From Pseudomonadota bacterium (lineage in GTDB: Bacteria > Pseudomonadota > Gammaproteobacteria > Pseudomonadales > Moraxellaceae), in NCBI GenBank assembly GCA_023393635.1, contig JAEWKT010000055.1:14039-78038 (forward strand): 64,000 bases of DNA, given 5' to 3'. This document shows, in pieces, positions 34,790 to 42,842 of the stretch. Position numbers and translations under genes: made by a program. Numbering within the stretch: position 1 is the first letter of the stretch; every line of letters starts with the position of its first letter. The notes beneath the pieces were generated by a model that saw only the letters and a list, made by a program, of their open reading frames with translations, was not told the origin of the DNA and searched no databases.

Positions 34790-35299
34790 ATGAGTCACCC
34801 ACAAGTAGAGTTAAATACCAATAAGGGCCGCATCGTTTTGGAATTAAATAGCGACAAAGCCCCAAAAACAGTAGAAAACTTTTTATCTTATGTTAAAGAT
34901 GGTCACTATGATGGCGTGATTTTCCATCGTGTTATCGACAACTTCATGATCCAAGTTGGTGGTTTTGATGAAAGCTTCAAAGAAAAGCCAACCAAAGACT
35001 CTATTGAAAACGAAGCAGACAATGGTTTAACCAATGACGAAGGCACCATTGCCATGGCACGTACTTCTGCTCCTCATTCTGCCAGCGCCCAGTTTTTTAT
35101 TAATGTAAAAAACAACAGCTTCTTAAACCATTCCAGCAAAACACCACAAGGTTGGGGTTATGCAGTATTTGGCAAAGTGGTTGAAGGCATGGACGTGGTG
35201 AATGACATTAAAAAAGTGAAAACTGGCAATCGCGGCCACCATGCTGATGTGCCTGTTGAAAATGTTGTGATTGAATCTGCTAAGGTCATTAGTGAATAA
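34790..35299 (+). CDS. ppiB: Peptidyl-prolyl cis-trans isomerase, cyclophilin type
   Basis: This is a cyclophilin that catalyses proline isomerisation. Diagnostic residues lie in F-H-R-V-I-D-N-F-M-I-Q-V-G-G, A-R-T-S-A-P-H-S-A-S-A-Q-F-F-I-N and G-Y-A-V-F-G-K-V-V-E-G-M. ATG 34790, with GGAG upstream, gives about 169 residues, as in cytoplasmic PpiB, and the PpiB-LpxH-GlnS neighbourhood supports that. The frame stays open upstream to a TTG at 34631. That extension encodes a hydrophobic stretch ending S-A-F-A-A, like a signal peptide, so an exported form of 222 residues is possible. Confidence 0.93.
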   Translation: MSHPQVELNTNKGRIVLELNSDKAPKTVENFLSYVKDGHYDGVIFHRVIDNFMIQVGGFDESFKEKPTKDSIENEADNGLTNDEGTIAMARTSAPHSASAQFFINVKNNSFLNHSSKTPQGWGYAVFGKVVEGMDVVNDIKKVKTGNRGHHADVPVENVVIESAKVISE

Positions 35300-35335
35300 A
35301 TTAGCCATTCAACTGCTTAACACCAGATAAATTCT

Positions 35336-36067
35336 GTGCAACAGCTTTTTATTGCTGATTTACACTTATCTCCCGATCACCCTCGCCTTGTGCGGGGGTT
35401 TTTGGATTTGTTAGACCATTATCAGGGGAAAATCGATCAACTATACATACTGGGCGACTGGTTTGAAGCATGGATTGGCGACGATGATCGCTCACCTTGG
35501 CTAGATCACATCGTTCAAGCCCTAAAAGAATTTGTTGCCCACGGTAGTCAGGTTTTTTTTATGCACGGTAATCGTGATTTTGCTCTTGGCCAGAAATTTA
35601 TGGATCGCTTTGGTGGTCAATTAATTGACGAAGAAAATCATACTATTCGTTTTGGCACCCAATCTATTGTATTGTCACATGGCGATGCGCTGTGTACTGA
35701 TGATAAAAGCTATCAACGCTTTAGAAAAATTATTCGCAATAAATTATTGCTCAGTGCTATTTTGGCTTTACCCTTAACTACCCGTAGAAAAATTGCTGAG
35801 CTTGCCCGTAAAAATAGCAAAACCAATAAAACTATTAAAAATCCTTATATTATGGATGTCAATGAGCAGGCTGTGCAACGTATAGTGGCTAAGCATCATA
35901 TTTTGCTGCATGGCCATACCCATCGGCCAGCGATTCATGAGCATCAAGGTAAAAAACGTTATGTGCTGGGAGACTGGCGTGAAGATAGGATAACAAATCA
36001 AGGCACAGCGGTGATTGCCCTGCTTAATGAAACTGGCTTGCAGCTTGTAGACTGGAATTTTTCATAA
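35336..36067 (+). CDS. lpxH: UDP-2,3-diacylglucosamine diphosphatase
   Basis: LpxH removes UMP from UDP-diacylglucosamine to give lipid X in lipid A synthesis. Metallophosphoesterase motifs are in order: D-L-H-L-S, L-G-D-W-F-E-A-W-I-G-D-D, H-G-N-R-D-F, L-S-H-G-D and H-G-H-T-H-R-P. The R-Y-V-L-G-D-W end motif is typical. At 243 residues the length is normal. The start is a GTG at 35336 with a poor ribosome-binding site, 36 bp after ppiB, suggesting coupling with it. Confidence 0.96.
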   Translation: MQQLFIADLHLSPDHPRLVRGFLDLLDHYQGKIDQLYILGDWFEAWIGDDDRSPWLDHIVQALKEFVAHGSQVFFMHGNRDFALGQKFMDRFGGQLIDEENHTIRFGTQSIVLSHGDALCTDDKSYQRFRKIIRNKLLLSAILALPLTTRRKIAELARKNSKTNKTIKNPYIMDVNEQAVQRIVAKHHILLHGHTHRPAIHEHQGKKRYVLGDWREDRITNQGTAVIALLNETGLQLVDWNFS

Positions 36068-36107
36068 GCATTTACTAGCTAGCAAGATTTTTTAAATAGG
36101 CATTGAT

Positions 36108-36140
36108 AAAAAAACCAGCCTAGCTCAGACTGGTTTTTTT
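36108..36140. terminator. Bidirectional terminator between lpxH and katE
   Basis: AAAAAAACCAG pairs with CTGGTTTTTTT around an 11-base loop. A T-run follows on both strands, and the flanking genes converge. Confidence 0.88.
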
Positions 36141-36167
36141 TAATTTACATCATCTTTAGTTAAATAA

Positions 36168-38315
36168 TCAGGCTGGAACCAATTTTGCCAATGGCTCACG
36201 TGCCCACACTCTGTGCTTTAATAATCCCTGCTTTAACTGATCTTGCACCTGCATAAAGTCATCGGCAGTCAAGGTTCCTTCATCGGGCGTCAGGTGTAAC
36301 TGCTCCAGCAGCTCTCCATGCTTACCCAGCAACACTAATGGTTTTAGGTGTTTATAAGTTTCCAGCAAGTAATGCAGGCCTTCACCGTTTTGCTGCATGG
36401 CCTTTACATCATCGCCATCAGCTACCACTACGGCATCAAACATAATAGAAGGCATACCGTCCATAGCAGCATCAACTTTGAGCATCTCGCCCTGACTGGT
36501 TTTAACGGGTGCTGGACTTGGCCCAACCAGCTTGACCACAACCATTTCTGCAAGTGCCCAATTCAAAACAGCCTCCACGGTATCTGCATTCACACCATTG
36601 CTTACCAGCAGCCCAATCTTGCGTGCTTTAATATCACTGGGCAAAAGGTTCATTTGGCTTAAGGACGGTGCAGGTTGCAAATTCACTTCAGGAACTTCCA
36701 CGGTACCTTTGACAGGGGGTTCCACGCCCAGATTCATGGCAACTTTTTGTGCCAGTTCCAGATCAATATTGGCCAGCATTTCATTGACCGTGCGCTCCCT
36801 AATCCAGATACGCTCTACTTTGCCCAACTCAAAACTATAACCGTTAATTACATGTTGCTGCTCAGGCGCGCTTAAACTTTTAAAAAACATGCGGGCTTGT
36901 GAGAAGTGATCTCCAAACGATGGACTACGCTGGCGAATCTTGTGCCCGTCTACCCGCTCCTGATAGCTTTCAAAGCCCCCTTGGGCAGCCGCTGGAGCAG
37001 TTTCACGCGGCCAGTTATTGTCTATTGAGTCAGGATTATATGAGGCACGCCCTTTATTAATGGTTTGACGATGCATGCCGTCACGCTGGTTATTGTGAAA
37101 TGGGCAAACTGGACGGTTAATTGGAATTTCATGGAAGTTAGGACCACCTAAACGGCTTAACTGGGTGTCCGTGTAAGAAAACAAACGACCTTGTAATAAG
37201 GGATCATTAGAAAAGTCGATCCCAGGTACAATATGTGCTGGGCAAAAAGCCACCTGTTCGGTTTCAGCAAAAAAGTTTTCTGGATTACGGTTTAGTACCA
37301 TTTTACCTAATGCGGTTACAGGTACTAATTCCTCAGGGATAAGTTTAGTAGGATCTAAAATATCAAAGTCAAAACTGTGCTCATCTTCCTCTTCAATCAC
37401 CTGTACTCCCAGTTCCCACTCTGGGTAAAGCCCAGCTTCAATAGTTTCCCATAAATCGCGGCGGTGAAAGTCAGGATCTTTACCAGCCATTTTTTGCGCT
37501 TCATCCCATAACAGTGACACTACGCCCTGCATTGGTTTCCAGTGAAACTTTACAAAACGCCCTTTCCCGTCACTATTGATAAAACGAAATGAATGAATAC
37601 CAAAACCTTGCATGCTGCGTAAGTTGCGTGGAATAGCACGGTCAGACATCTGCCATATCACATGATGGGCTGTTTCTGGTGTTAAGGACACAAAATCCCA
37701 AAATGTATCATGTGCAGATTGCCCCGTGGGAATTTCGTTGTGCGGCTCAGGTTTTACAGCATGCACCACATCTGGAAACTTGATGGCATCTTGAATAAAG
37801 AATATGGGTATATTATTGCCTACAAGGTCATAATTGCCCTCTTGAGTATAGAATTTAACTGAAAAACCACGCGTATCACGTACGGTGTCAGCAGAACCAC
37901 GTGGTCCCTGCACTGTTGAGAAGCGCACAAATACAGGCGTTTGTTGCTCAGGATCTTGTAAGAAACATGCTTTGGTCAACTCAGAGTGATTTTTATAAGA
38001 TTGGAAATAACCATGGGCCGCGCTACCACGTGCATGAACGACACGCTCTGGAATGCGCTCATGATCAAAATGGGTGATTTTTTCACGCAATATAAAGTCT
38101 TCTAGCAAGGTGGCTCCGCGCACCCCTGCTTTTAAACTATTTTGATCATCGGCAATTTTCACCCCCTGATTAGTACGTAATGCCTGATTGGTAGCATCGG
38201 ATTTATGCTGCTCTAGCTGTTCATTCTTTTCTGAAGTGTTTTGGCGGTCAATGGTTGCTTTACCAGCAACTTCAGTTTTAAAGGCATCCTTATCTGTTTG
38301 GGGGTTCTTAATCAT
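36168..38315 (-). CDS. katE: Large-subunit monofunctional catalase (HPII type)
   Basis: KatE is a haem catalase disproportionating hydrogen peroxide. The catalytic His is in R-V-V-H-A-R-G-S-A-A-H-G, the distal Asn region in D-L-V-G-N-N-I-P-I-F-F, and the haem Tyr in R-L-F-S-Y-T-D-T-Q. A C-terminal flavodoxin/DJ-1-like domain from about residue 560 marks the large-subunit clade (about 715 residues). The second ATG of an ATGATG pair (38315) has GGAG at six bases and is chosen over a GTG at 38342. Three phased CTACAG repeats lie 120-170 bp upstream. The N-terminus is hydrophilic, rich in Lys, Gln and Asn. Confidence 0.97.
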   Translation of the reverse strand: MIKNPQTDKDAFKTEVAGKATIDRQNTSEKNEQLEQHKSDATNQALRTNQGVKIADDQNSLKAGVRGATLLEDFILREKITHFDHERIPERVVHARGSAAHGYFQSYKNHSELTKACFLQDPEQQTPVFVRFSTVQGPRGSADTVRDTRGFSVKFYTQEGNYDLVGNNIPIFFIQDAIKFPDVVHAVKPEPHNEIPTGQSAHDTFWDFVSLTPETAHHVIWQMSDRAIPRNLRSMQGFGIHSFRFINSDGKGRFVKFHWKPMQGVVSLLWDEAQKMAGKDPDFHRRDLWETIEAGLYPEWELGVQVIEEEDEHSFDFDILDPTKLIPEELVPVTALGKMVLNRNPENFFAETEQVAFCPAHIVPGIDFSNDPLLQGRLFSYTDTQLSRLGGPNFHEIPINRPVCPFHNNQRDGMHRQTINKGRASYNPDSIDNNWPRETAPAAAQGGFESYQERVDGHKIRQRSPSFGDHFSQARMFFKSLSAPEQQHVINGYSFELGKVERIWIRERTVNEMLANIDLELAQKVAMNLGVEPPVKGTVEVPEVNLQPAPSLSQMNLLPSDIKARKIGLLVSNGVNADTVEAVLNWALAEMVVVKLVGPSPAPVKTSQGEMLKVDAAMDGMPSIMFDAVVVADGDDVKAMQQNGEGLHYLLETYKHLKPLVLLGKHGELLEQLHLTPDEGTLTADDFMQVQDQLKQGLLKHRVWAREPLAKLVPA

Positions 38316-38437
38316 CATTTGCTCCAGGGTAATGGGTTTCACTGCTTCATCTATTAATATTTTTTAGACAGTGACTAGACCTATCTATGCTGCCAGCGCT
38401 ATGAATAAAGCAAATTACCCAACCCGACAATAGACCG

Positions 38438-38486
38438 CTACAGCTTGCAAACACATCACTACAGGAAGTGCAGCGAACGCTACAGG
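38438..38486. promoter_or_regulatory. Three CTACAG direct repeats at exact 21-bp spacing upstream of katE
   Basis: CTACAG starts at 38438, 38459 and 38480; the last two extend to CTACAGG. The 21-bp period equals two helical turns, so bound proteins would sit on the same DNA face. The position is 120-170 bp upstream of the katE start. No known regulator is assigned. Confidence 0.4.
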
Positions 38487-38561
38487 ACTCATGTAAAAGA
38501 TACTTTCGACTACATTGTTAAGTATTTATTTTATTTAGAGGTTGCAGGAAGCCTAAAATAA

Positions 38562-38592
38562 AAAAACCCGCAGCTTTAGGCCACAGGTTTTT
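38562..38592 (-). terminator. Terminator of the aldolase gene
   Basis: On the minus strand AAAAACCTGTGGC pairs with GCTGCGGGTTTTT (three G-U pairs) around a short loop, followed by more T residues. Confidence 0.75.
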
Positions 38593-38631
38593 AAGAAAGA
38601 AACTACAAAATGCATGAAACTATGGATCAAC

Positions 38632-39672
38632 TTACTTGTTGTAGCGTTCCACCATTTTTTCCAGAGAAATAGGGTTGATTTTGCTGGCATTACCCGCCGT
38701 ACCAAATGCTTCATAGCGCGCTACACAAATATCCTGCATGGCAGTCACTGTTTTAGCAAAAAACTTACGTGGATCAAATTCAGACGGATTAATAGCCATT
38801 TCACGACGAATAGCACCAGTTGATGCCAAACGTAAATCGGTATCAATATTAATTTTGCGCACGCCATGCTTAATGGCTTCTACCAGTTGCTCTACTGGCA
38901 CGCCATAAGTTTCTTTAATATCGCCACCATATTGATTAATAATCGCCAGCCAATCCTGTGGTACAGAGCTAGAACCGTGCATTACCAAGTGAGTGTTGGG
39001 AATCCGCGCATGAATTTCTTTAATACGTTCAATAGCCAAAATATCATCAGTAGGCGGGCGGGTAAATTTATAGGCACCGTGGCTGGTGCCAACCGCAATT
39101 GCTAGTGCATCAACATTGGTATCCGCAACAAATTGCGCTGCTTCTTCTGGATCAGTCAATAATTGGGAATGATCCAGCACACCTTCTGCACCCACCCCGT
39201 CTTCTTCACCAGCCATACCCGTTTCCAGACTACCCAGACAGCCAATTTCACCTTCAACAGACACACCACAGGCATGGGCAAGTTCAACCACACGACGAGT
39301 TACACGCACGTTATACTCATAATCAGTAGGCGTTTTACCATCCTCACCCAAGGAGCCGTCCATCATGACAGAGCTAAAGCCCAATTGAATAGAACGTTGG
39401 CAGATATCAGGACTGGTACCGTGATCCTGATGCATCACCACTGGAATATGTGGCCACTCTTCAATCGCCGCTAAAATTAAGTGACGTAAAAAAGGAGCAC
39501 CAGCGTACTTGCGTGCACCAGCACTGGCTTGAACGATCACTGGAGAATTAGTTTGATCTGCTGCCAGCATAATGGCACGCATTTGTTCTAAATTATTAAC
39601 GTTAAAAGCGGGTACACCATAATTATATTCAGCTGCATGGTCTAGCAACTGGCGCATAGAAATCAGTGCCAT
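38632..39672 (-). CDS. fba: Class II fructose-bisphosphate aldolase
   Basis: This is a zinc-dependent aldolase cleaving fructose 1,6-bisphosphate. Zinc and substrate motifs include V-M-H-Q-D-H-G-T-S-P, V-M-M-D-G-S-L, G-E-I-G-C-L-G, A-I-A-V-G-T-S-H-G-A-Y-K, L-V-M-H-G-S-S-S-V-P and K-I-N-I-D-T-D-L-R. At 346 residues and with this spacing it belongs to the subtype found in Calvin-cycle clusters and in Acinetobacter glycolysis. CTGGAGGA precedes the ATG. It is downstream of pgk on the same strand but separated by two lipoprotein genes. Confidence 0.97.
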   Translation of the reverse strand: MALISMRQLLDHAAEYNYGVPAFNVNNLEQMRAIMLAADQTNSPVIVQASAGARKYAGAPFLRHLILAAIEEWPHIPVVMHQDHGTSPDICQRSIQLGFSSVMMDGSLGEDGKTPTDYEYNVRVTRRVVELAHACGVSVEGEIGCLGSLETGMAGEEDGVGAEGVLDHSQLLTDPEEAAQFVADTNVDALAIAVGTSHGAYKFTRPPTDDILAIERIKEIHARIPNTHLVMHGSSSVPQDWLAIINQYGGDIKETYGVPVEQLVEAIKHGVRKINIDTDLRLASTGAIRREMAINPSEFDPRKFFAKTVTAMQDICVARYEAFGTAGNASKINPISLEKMVERYNK

Positions 39673-39770
39673 ATCGTCCTCCAGAAAATTGGGTCAATTC
39701 TAACCTGAGTCAATCAATAAGTCAGTGATATTGCGTTTTTTTATTTTAATATGCGCTTTTTAAACAACAA

Positions 39771-39791
39771 ATCCCGTAATAAATACGGGAT
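39771..39791 (-). terminator. Terminator-like hairpin after the second lipoprotein gene
   Basis: ATCCCGTA and TACGGGAT form an 8-bp perfect stem with a 5-base loop, followed on the minus strand by a T-rich stretch, 25 bp beyond the stop. Confidence 0.65.
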
Positions 39792-39815
39792 CTGCCTTTA
39801 CCGCTAGAGTTACGC

Positions 39816-40271
39816 TTAGCGAGGAGTAGTTTCGGCAGTGTTGTTATTTGCAGCTTTGGCAGCAGAGTTATTGGCGGCTTTAGCAGCAGAGTTTGCAGCA
39901 TCAGCAGCAGCATTTGCCGCTTCTACCGCAGCGTTAGTGCTGTTAGCATTTCCAGTAGTGGTGTTTGTGCCAGTAGTCGTTGTAGTAGTGGTGTTATCCA
40001 TAGTCGCTGGTGCGGTTCTGGTGGTGTCATTCATGGGCGTGGTATCAGTTGTATCAACCATAGTGTTGTCGTCATGCATGTCTGTCATGGTATTGTCAGT
40101 AGTCATGTCGGTCATGGCGTTGTCAGTGTTTACTGCCGCATCATTCATGTTGGCACGGGCATCAGCAGCAGCTGAATCAGCAGCAGCGTCGGCATTTTGT
40201 TTGGTACGGTCACTACAAGCACCTAAAGCTAAAGGTATAGCCAGGGCAGCAACTAATAAAGACTTATGCAT
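39816..40271 (-). CDS. Low-complexity lipoprotein, paralogue B
   Basis: This is a lipoprotein of 151 residues with lipobox L-G-A-C (Cys19) followed by S-D-R-T-K-Q-N-A. The mature part is low complexity. It has a D/T/M-rich middle (about residues 48-85, repeating T-D-M and D-N-T-M units), a Thr-rich run at about 95-103 and an Ala/Asn-rich end with A-A-D-A-A-N-S-A-A-K units. The N-terminal 40 residues align with the neighbouring paralogue A, but the Thr/Asp/Met section is missing there. GAGG precedes the ATG. No function is known; it may be a surface or periplasmic spacer. Confidence 0.85.
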   Translation of the reverse strand: MHKSLLVAALAIPLALGACSDRTKQNADAAADSAAADARANMNDAAVNTDNAMTDMTTDNTMTDMHDDNTMVDTTDTTPMNDTTRTAPATMDNTTTTTTTGTNTTTGNANSTNAAVEAANAAADAANSAAKAANNSAAKAANNNTAETTPR

Positions 40272-40302
40272 ATAATCACCTCATCAAAAATAGATTTATT
40301 TA

Positions 40303-40512
40303 TCAGTATAACGTTTGGTTATATATTAACTGGTTGTAATTTACCTCTACATTCTCCAGAAAAGTAGCTACAACCACCTTAATATAATCACAATGATTTG
40401 ATACGTCATATTTATCAATCGCCAGTAGATTAGCACTGCGACCTAACTTGGAGAAGTCCAAAGTGTCTGCAATTACCGATGTAAGTGTTTGAGTTACGTT
40501 AATTAACAGGGA
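40303..40512 (-). pseudogene. Decayed copy of the 3' end of pgk
   Basis: Read on the minus strand, this frame has no start codon. It aligns without gaps to the last part of Pgk, from T-Q-T-L through A-I-D-K-Y to F-L-E-x-V-E. By hand I count 23 identical residues in 50. The stop falls close to where the pgk stop would lie, and the spacing to the next lipoprotein start is similar to that at pgk. The glycine motifs that bind nucleotide (G-G-G-D-T and T-G-G-G) are lost. An in-frame TAA at 40513-40515 closes it upstream. Confidence 0.8.
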
Positions 40513-40603
40513 TTAGTGAAACAAAGTGTTTTTATATTTTTGATTGATGCCAAGTTTTTAATCTCAGCTAATTTTTAGTTTCTTAACAAGTTTCTTAGAA
40601 TAA

Positions 40604-40636
40604 TTCAGGCTCTGCCATATTAGTGGCGAGCCTGAA
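40604..40636 (-). terminator. Terminator-like hairpin after lipoprotein A
   Basis: TTCAGGCTC plus GCCA pair with TGGC plus GAGCCTGAA with a single-base bulge. The minus-strand tail is T-rich but interrupted. Confidence 0.6.
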
Positions 40637-40663
40637 AAAAACCTTAACGATAAGGATTGACTA

Positions 40664-41044
40664 TTAATCGCGCTGATTGGCCTGTGCTTTTTGCTCATTG
40701 GCATTGGCTTGTGCATTAGCAGCGGCTTCATTGGCAGACTCAGCAGTTGCGCTTGCAGCATTGGCAGCAGCTTGCGCAGCTCTTGCTTGAGCATCTGCAG
40801 TGGCATCACCTACTGCATCAGCAGCGTTAATGGCAGTACCCGCAACAACTGCACCAGCCGTTTTGGCCGCATCAGCAGTTTTGGCTGCTGCTTGCTCTGC
40901 ATTTACTTGTGCCTGATCGGCTGCAACCTGAGCATCAGCTGCGGCAGAATCAGCAGTTGCCGATGCATTTTCTTTAGTTCTTTCACTGCATGCTGCCAGC
41001 GCCATAGGAATAGCGAGTGCTGCTACCAAAAATATGTTTTTCAT
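40664..41044 (-). CDS. Alanine-rich lipoprotein, paralogue A
   Basis: The 126-residue lipoprotein has lipobox L-A-A-C (Cys19) followed by S-E-R-T-K-E-N-A. The remainder is almost entirely Ala, Gln, Asn, Asp, Glu, Lys and Thr and is predicted as long helix, like a small coiled-coil lipoprotein. It is a paralogue of the protein encoded at 39816-40271. It lies 23 bp after the pgk stop and is probably cotranscribed with pgk. TGAGG precedes the ATG. Confidence 0.85.
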   Translation of the reverse strand: MKNIFLVAALAIPMALAACSERTKENASATADSAAADAQVAADQAQVNAEQAAAKTADAAKTAGAVVAGTAINAADAVGDATADAQARAAQAAANAASATAESANEAAANAQANANEQKAQANQRD

Positions 41045-41067
41045 GTCTTACCTCACAAAATTATTAA

Positions 41068-42264
41068 TTATGTATTGCCATAACGCTCGGCTAATATTGC
41101 AACTGCTGGCAGCACCTTTCCTTCAACAAACTCCAGAAACGCACCACCACCTGTTGAGATATAGCCGATTTGATTCGTTACATTGTACTTGTCAATCGCT
41201 GCTATCGTATCACCACCGCCAGCAATGGAAAAGCCTTCACTTGCAGCAATTGCTTGTGCAAGTGTTTGTGTTCCGTTACCAAATGCATCTACCTCAAACA
41301 CGCCAACTGGGCCATTCCACAAAATTGTTTTTGCACGGGTTAATAGCTCGGCAAATTGCTGGGCGGTTTGTGGACCAATATCTAAAATCATGTCGTTGTC
41401 ATTTATATCATCAACATGTTTAACCACTGCTGTGCTGGCAGCTACCGACCCCATAAAGTCATCAAAATTAAACTGGCTGGCATCTGCAACCACCACATCT
41501 ACTGGTAAAGGCACATCCACTTTCGCTGCAATGGCTTTAGCGGTATCAATTAACTCAGCTTCTACTAATGACTTCCCAACGTTATAGCCTGCTGCTGCAA
41601 GAAAGGTATTGGCAATACCACCACCGACAATAAGCTGATCACACACGCTAGACAACGAATTAAGTACATCAAGCTTGGTAGATACTTTAGAGCCTGCAAC
41701 AATCGCGACCATGGGTTTTTCAGGCGCTTCCATCGCACGACCCAGAGCATCTAGCTCGGCTGCCAGCAAAGGACCCGCTGCGGCAACTTTGGCAAAACGT
41801 GCTACGCCTTCTGTTGACGCCTCCGCACGGTGTGCAGTACCAAAAGCATCCATGACAAATACATCACAAAGATTGGCATATTGTTGTGCAAGCTCGGGGT
41901 TGTTTTTCTTTTCACCCTGATTAAAACGTACATTTTCAAGCAATATCACTTGACCTGATGCAACTTCTACACCGTCTAGATAGTCAGTTTTTAGGGCTAC
42001 ATTTTGCCCCAAAGCATCTGACAAGTATTGAGCTACAGGTGCCAAAGATTGTTCCTGTTTTGGTTCACCTTCTACTGGACGGCCTAAATGCGAACAAACA
42101 ATCACAGCCGCACCCTGTTGCAATGCTTGTTGAATGGTTGGCAATGCAGCACGTAACCGCGCATCACTGGTAATTTGCCCGTTTTTTACGGGGACGTTTA
42201 AATCTTCACGAATTAAAACGCGTTTGCCATTTAGATCCAGATCAGTCATGCGTTGAAAGTTCAT
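41068..42264 (-). CDS. pgk: Phosphoglycerate kinase
   Basis: Pgk interconverts 1,3-bisphosphoglycerate and 3-phosphoglycerate with ATP formation. It has the N-terminal substrate motif R-E-D-L-N-V-P and C-S-H-L-G-R-P. Further motifs are V-A-G-S-K-V-S-T-K, G-G-G-I-A-N-T-F-L, W-N-G-P-V-G-V-F-E and the C-terminal G-G-G-D-T-I-A-A-I and T-G-G-G-A-F-L-E. ATG 42264 is chosen (398 residues); a longer frame from 42300 adds unsupported residues. Its 3' end is the parent of the remnant at 40303-40512. Confidence 0.98.
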   Translation of the reverse strand: MNFQRMTDLDLNGKRVLIREDLNVPVKNGQITSDARLRAALPTIQQALQQGAAVIVCSHLGRPVEGEPKQEQSLAPVAQYLSDALGQNVALKTDYLDGVEVASGQVILLENVRFNQGEKKNNPELAQQYANLCDVFVMDAFGTAHRAEASTEGVARFAKVAAAGPLLAAELDALGRAMEAPEKPMVAIVAGSKVSTKLDVLNSLSSVCDQLIVGGGIANTFLAAAGYNVGKSLVEAELIDTAKAIAAKVDVPLPVDVVVADASQFNFDDFMGSVAASTAVVKHVDDINDNDMILDIGPQTAQQFAELLTRAKTILWNGPVGVFEVDAFGNGTQTLAQAIAASEGFSIAGGGDTIAAIDKYNVTNQIGYISTGGGAFLEFVEGKVLPAVAILAERYGNT

Positions 42265-42458
42265 CTTTAATCTCTGCCTTCTTAACAAAATAGGTGCCAA
42301 AATAACTGGCGCAAATGTTAAAGCAAATCATTTGCAGAATCTATGTTTGAATTTACGAAGAAATAATGAAAATTACTAAAGACATTAGACAAATAGGCGT
42401 TAAAATTCTATTGTTTATAACGAAATATCGCTCAGTTAAGTTTTGGATCCGCTTTATT

Positions 42459-42842
42459 ATGTCTATTCATCCTGTTCCTTCGCAAAATATCCGAAACGTG
42501 CTGGGTGACCGCCTGGCCAGTTGCTGCTTTGATCCCATTACTGGTTTTTTCCGTGATGGCTTTTGCCATACAGGGGCTTATGACTTGGGTCAACACACTG
42601 TTTGCGCGCAAATGACTTCAGAATTTTTAAATTTCTCGCAGGGGGTTGGTAATGATTTAACCACCCCCTTGCCAGAAGTAGGTTTTGATGGCTTACAGCC
42701 TGGTGATTTCTGGTGTATTTGTGTAACACGCTGGAAAGAGGCGTATAATGCTGGTTTTGCGCCGCCTGTCAAACTCCAGGCATGTCACGAAAGTGCATTA
42801 GATTTTGTTTCTATAGAGGTATTGCGACAGTATGCGATTTAA
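42459..42842 (+). CDS. DUF2237 family protein
   Basis: From ATG 42459 the 127-residue protein carries the DUF2237 pattern. It begins N-V-L-G-D-R-L-A-S-C-C-F-D-P-x-T-G-F-F-R-D-G and continues with G-x-H-T-V-C-A-x-M-T-x-E-F-L-x-F-S. It ends its core with G-D-x-W-C-x-C-x-x-R-W-K-E-A. The clustered Cys, His and Trp suggest metal or redox chemistry, but no function is established. It overlaps the Maf gene by 11 bp. The longer in-frame N-terminus from 42366 is not supported by family length. Confidence 0.88.
   Translation: MSIHPVPSQNIRNVLGDRLASCCFDPITGFFRDGFCHTGAYDLGQHTVCAQMTSEFLNFSQGVGNDLTTPLPEVGFDGLQPGDFWCICVTRWKEAYNAGFAPPVKLQACHESALDFVSIEVLRQYAI

Noticed and set aside
39838..40275. Plus-strand frame of 145 codons rich in Val and Ala
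   Set aside because: It is the antisense reading of the low-complexity lipoprotein gene; repeats keep the opposite frame open.
40691..41083. Cys/Ser-rich plus-strand frame of 130 codons
   Set aside because: Antisense of Ala-rich lipoprotein A; GC-rich Ala codons read as Cys, Ser and Gly on the other strand.
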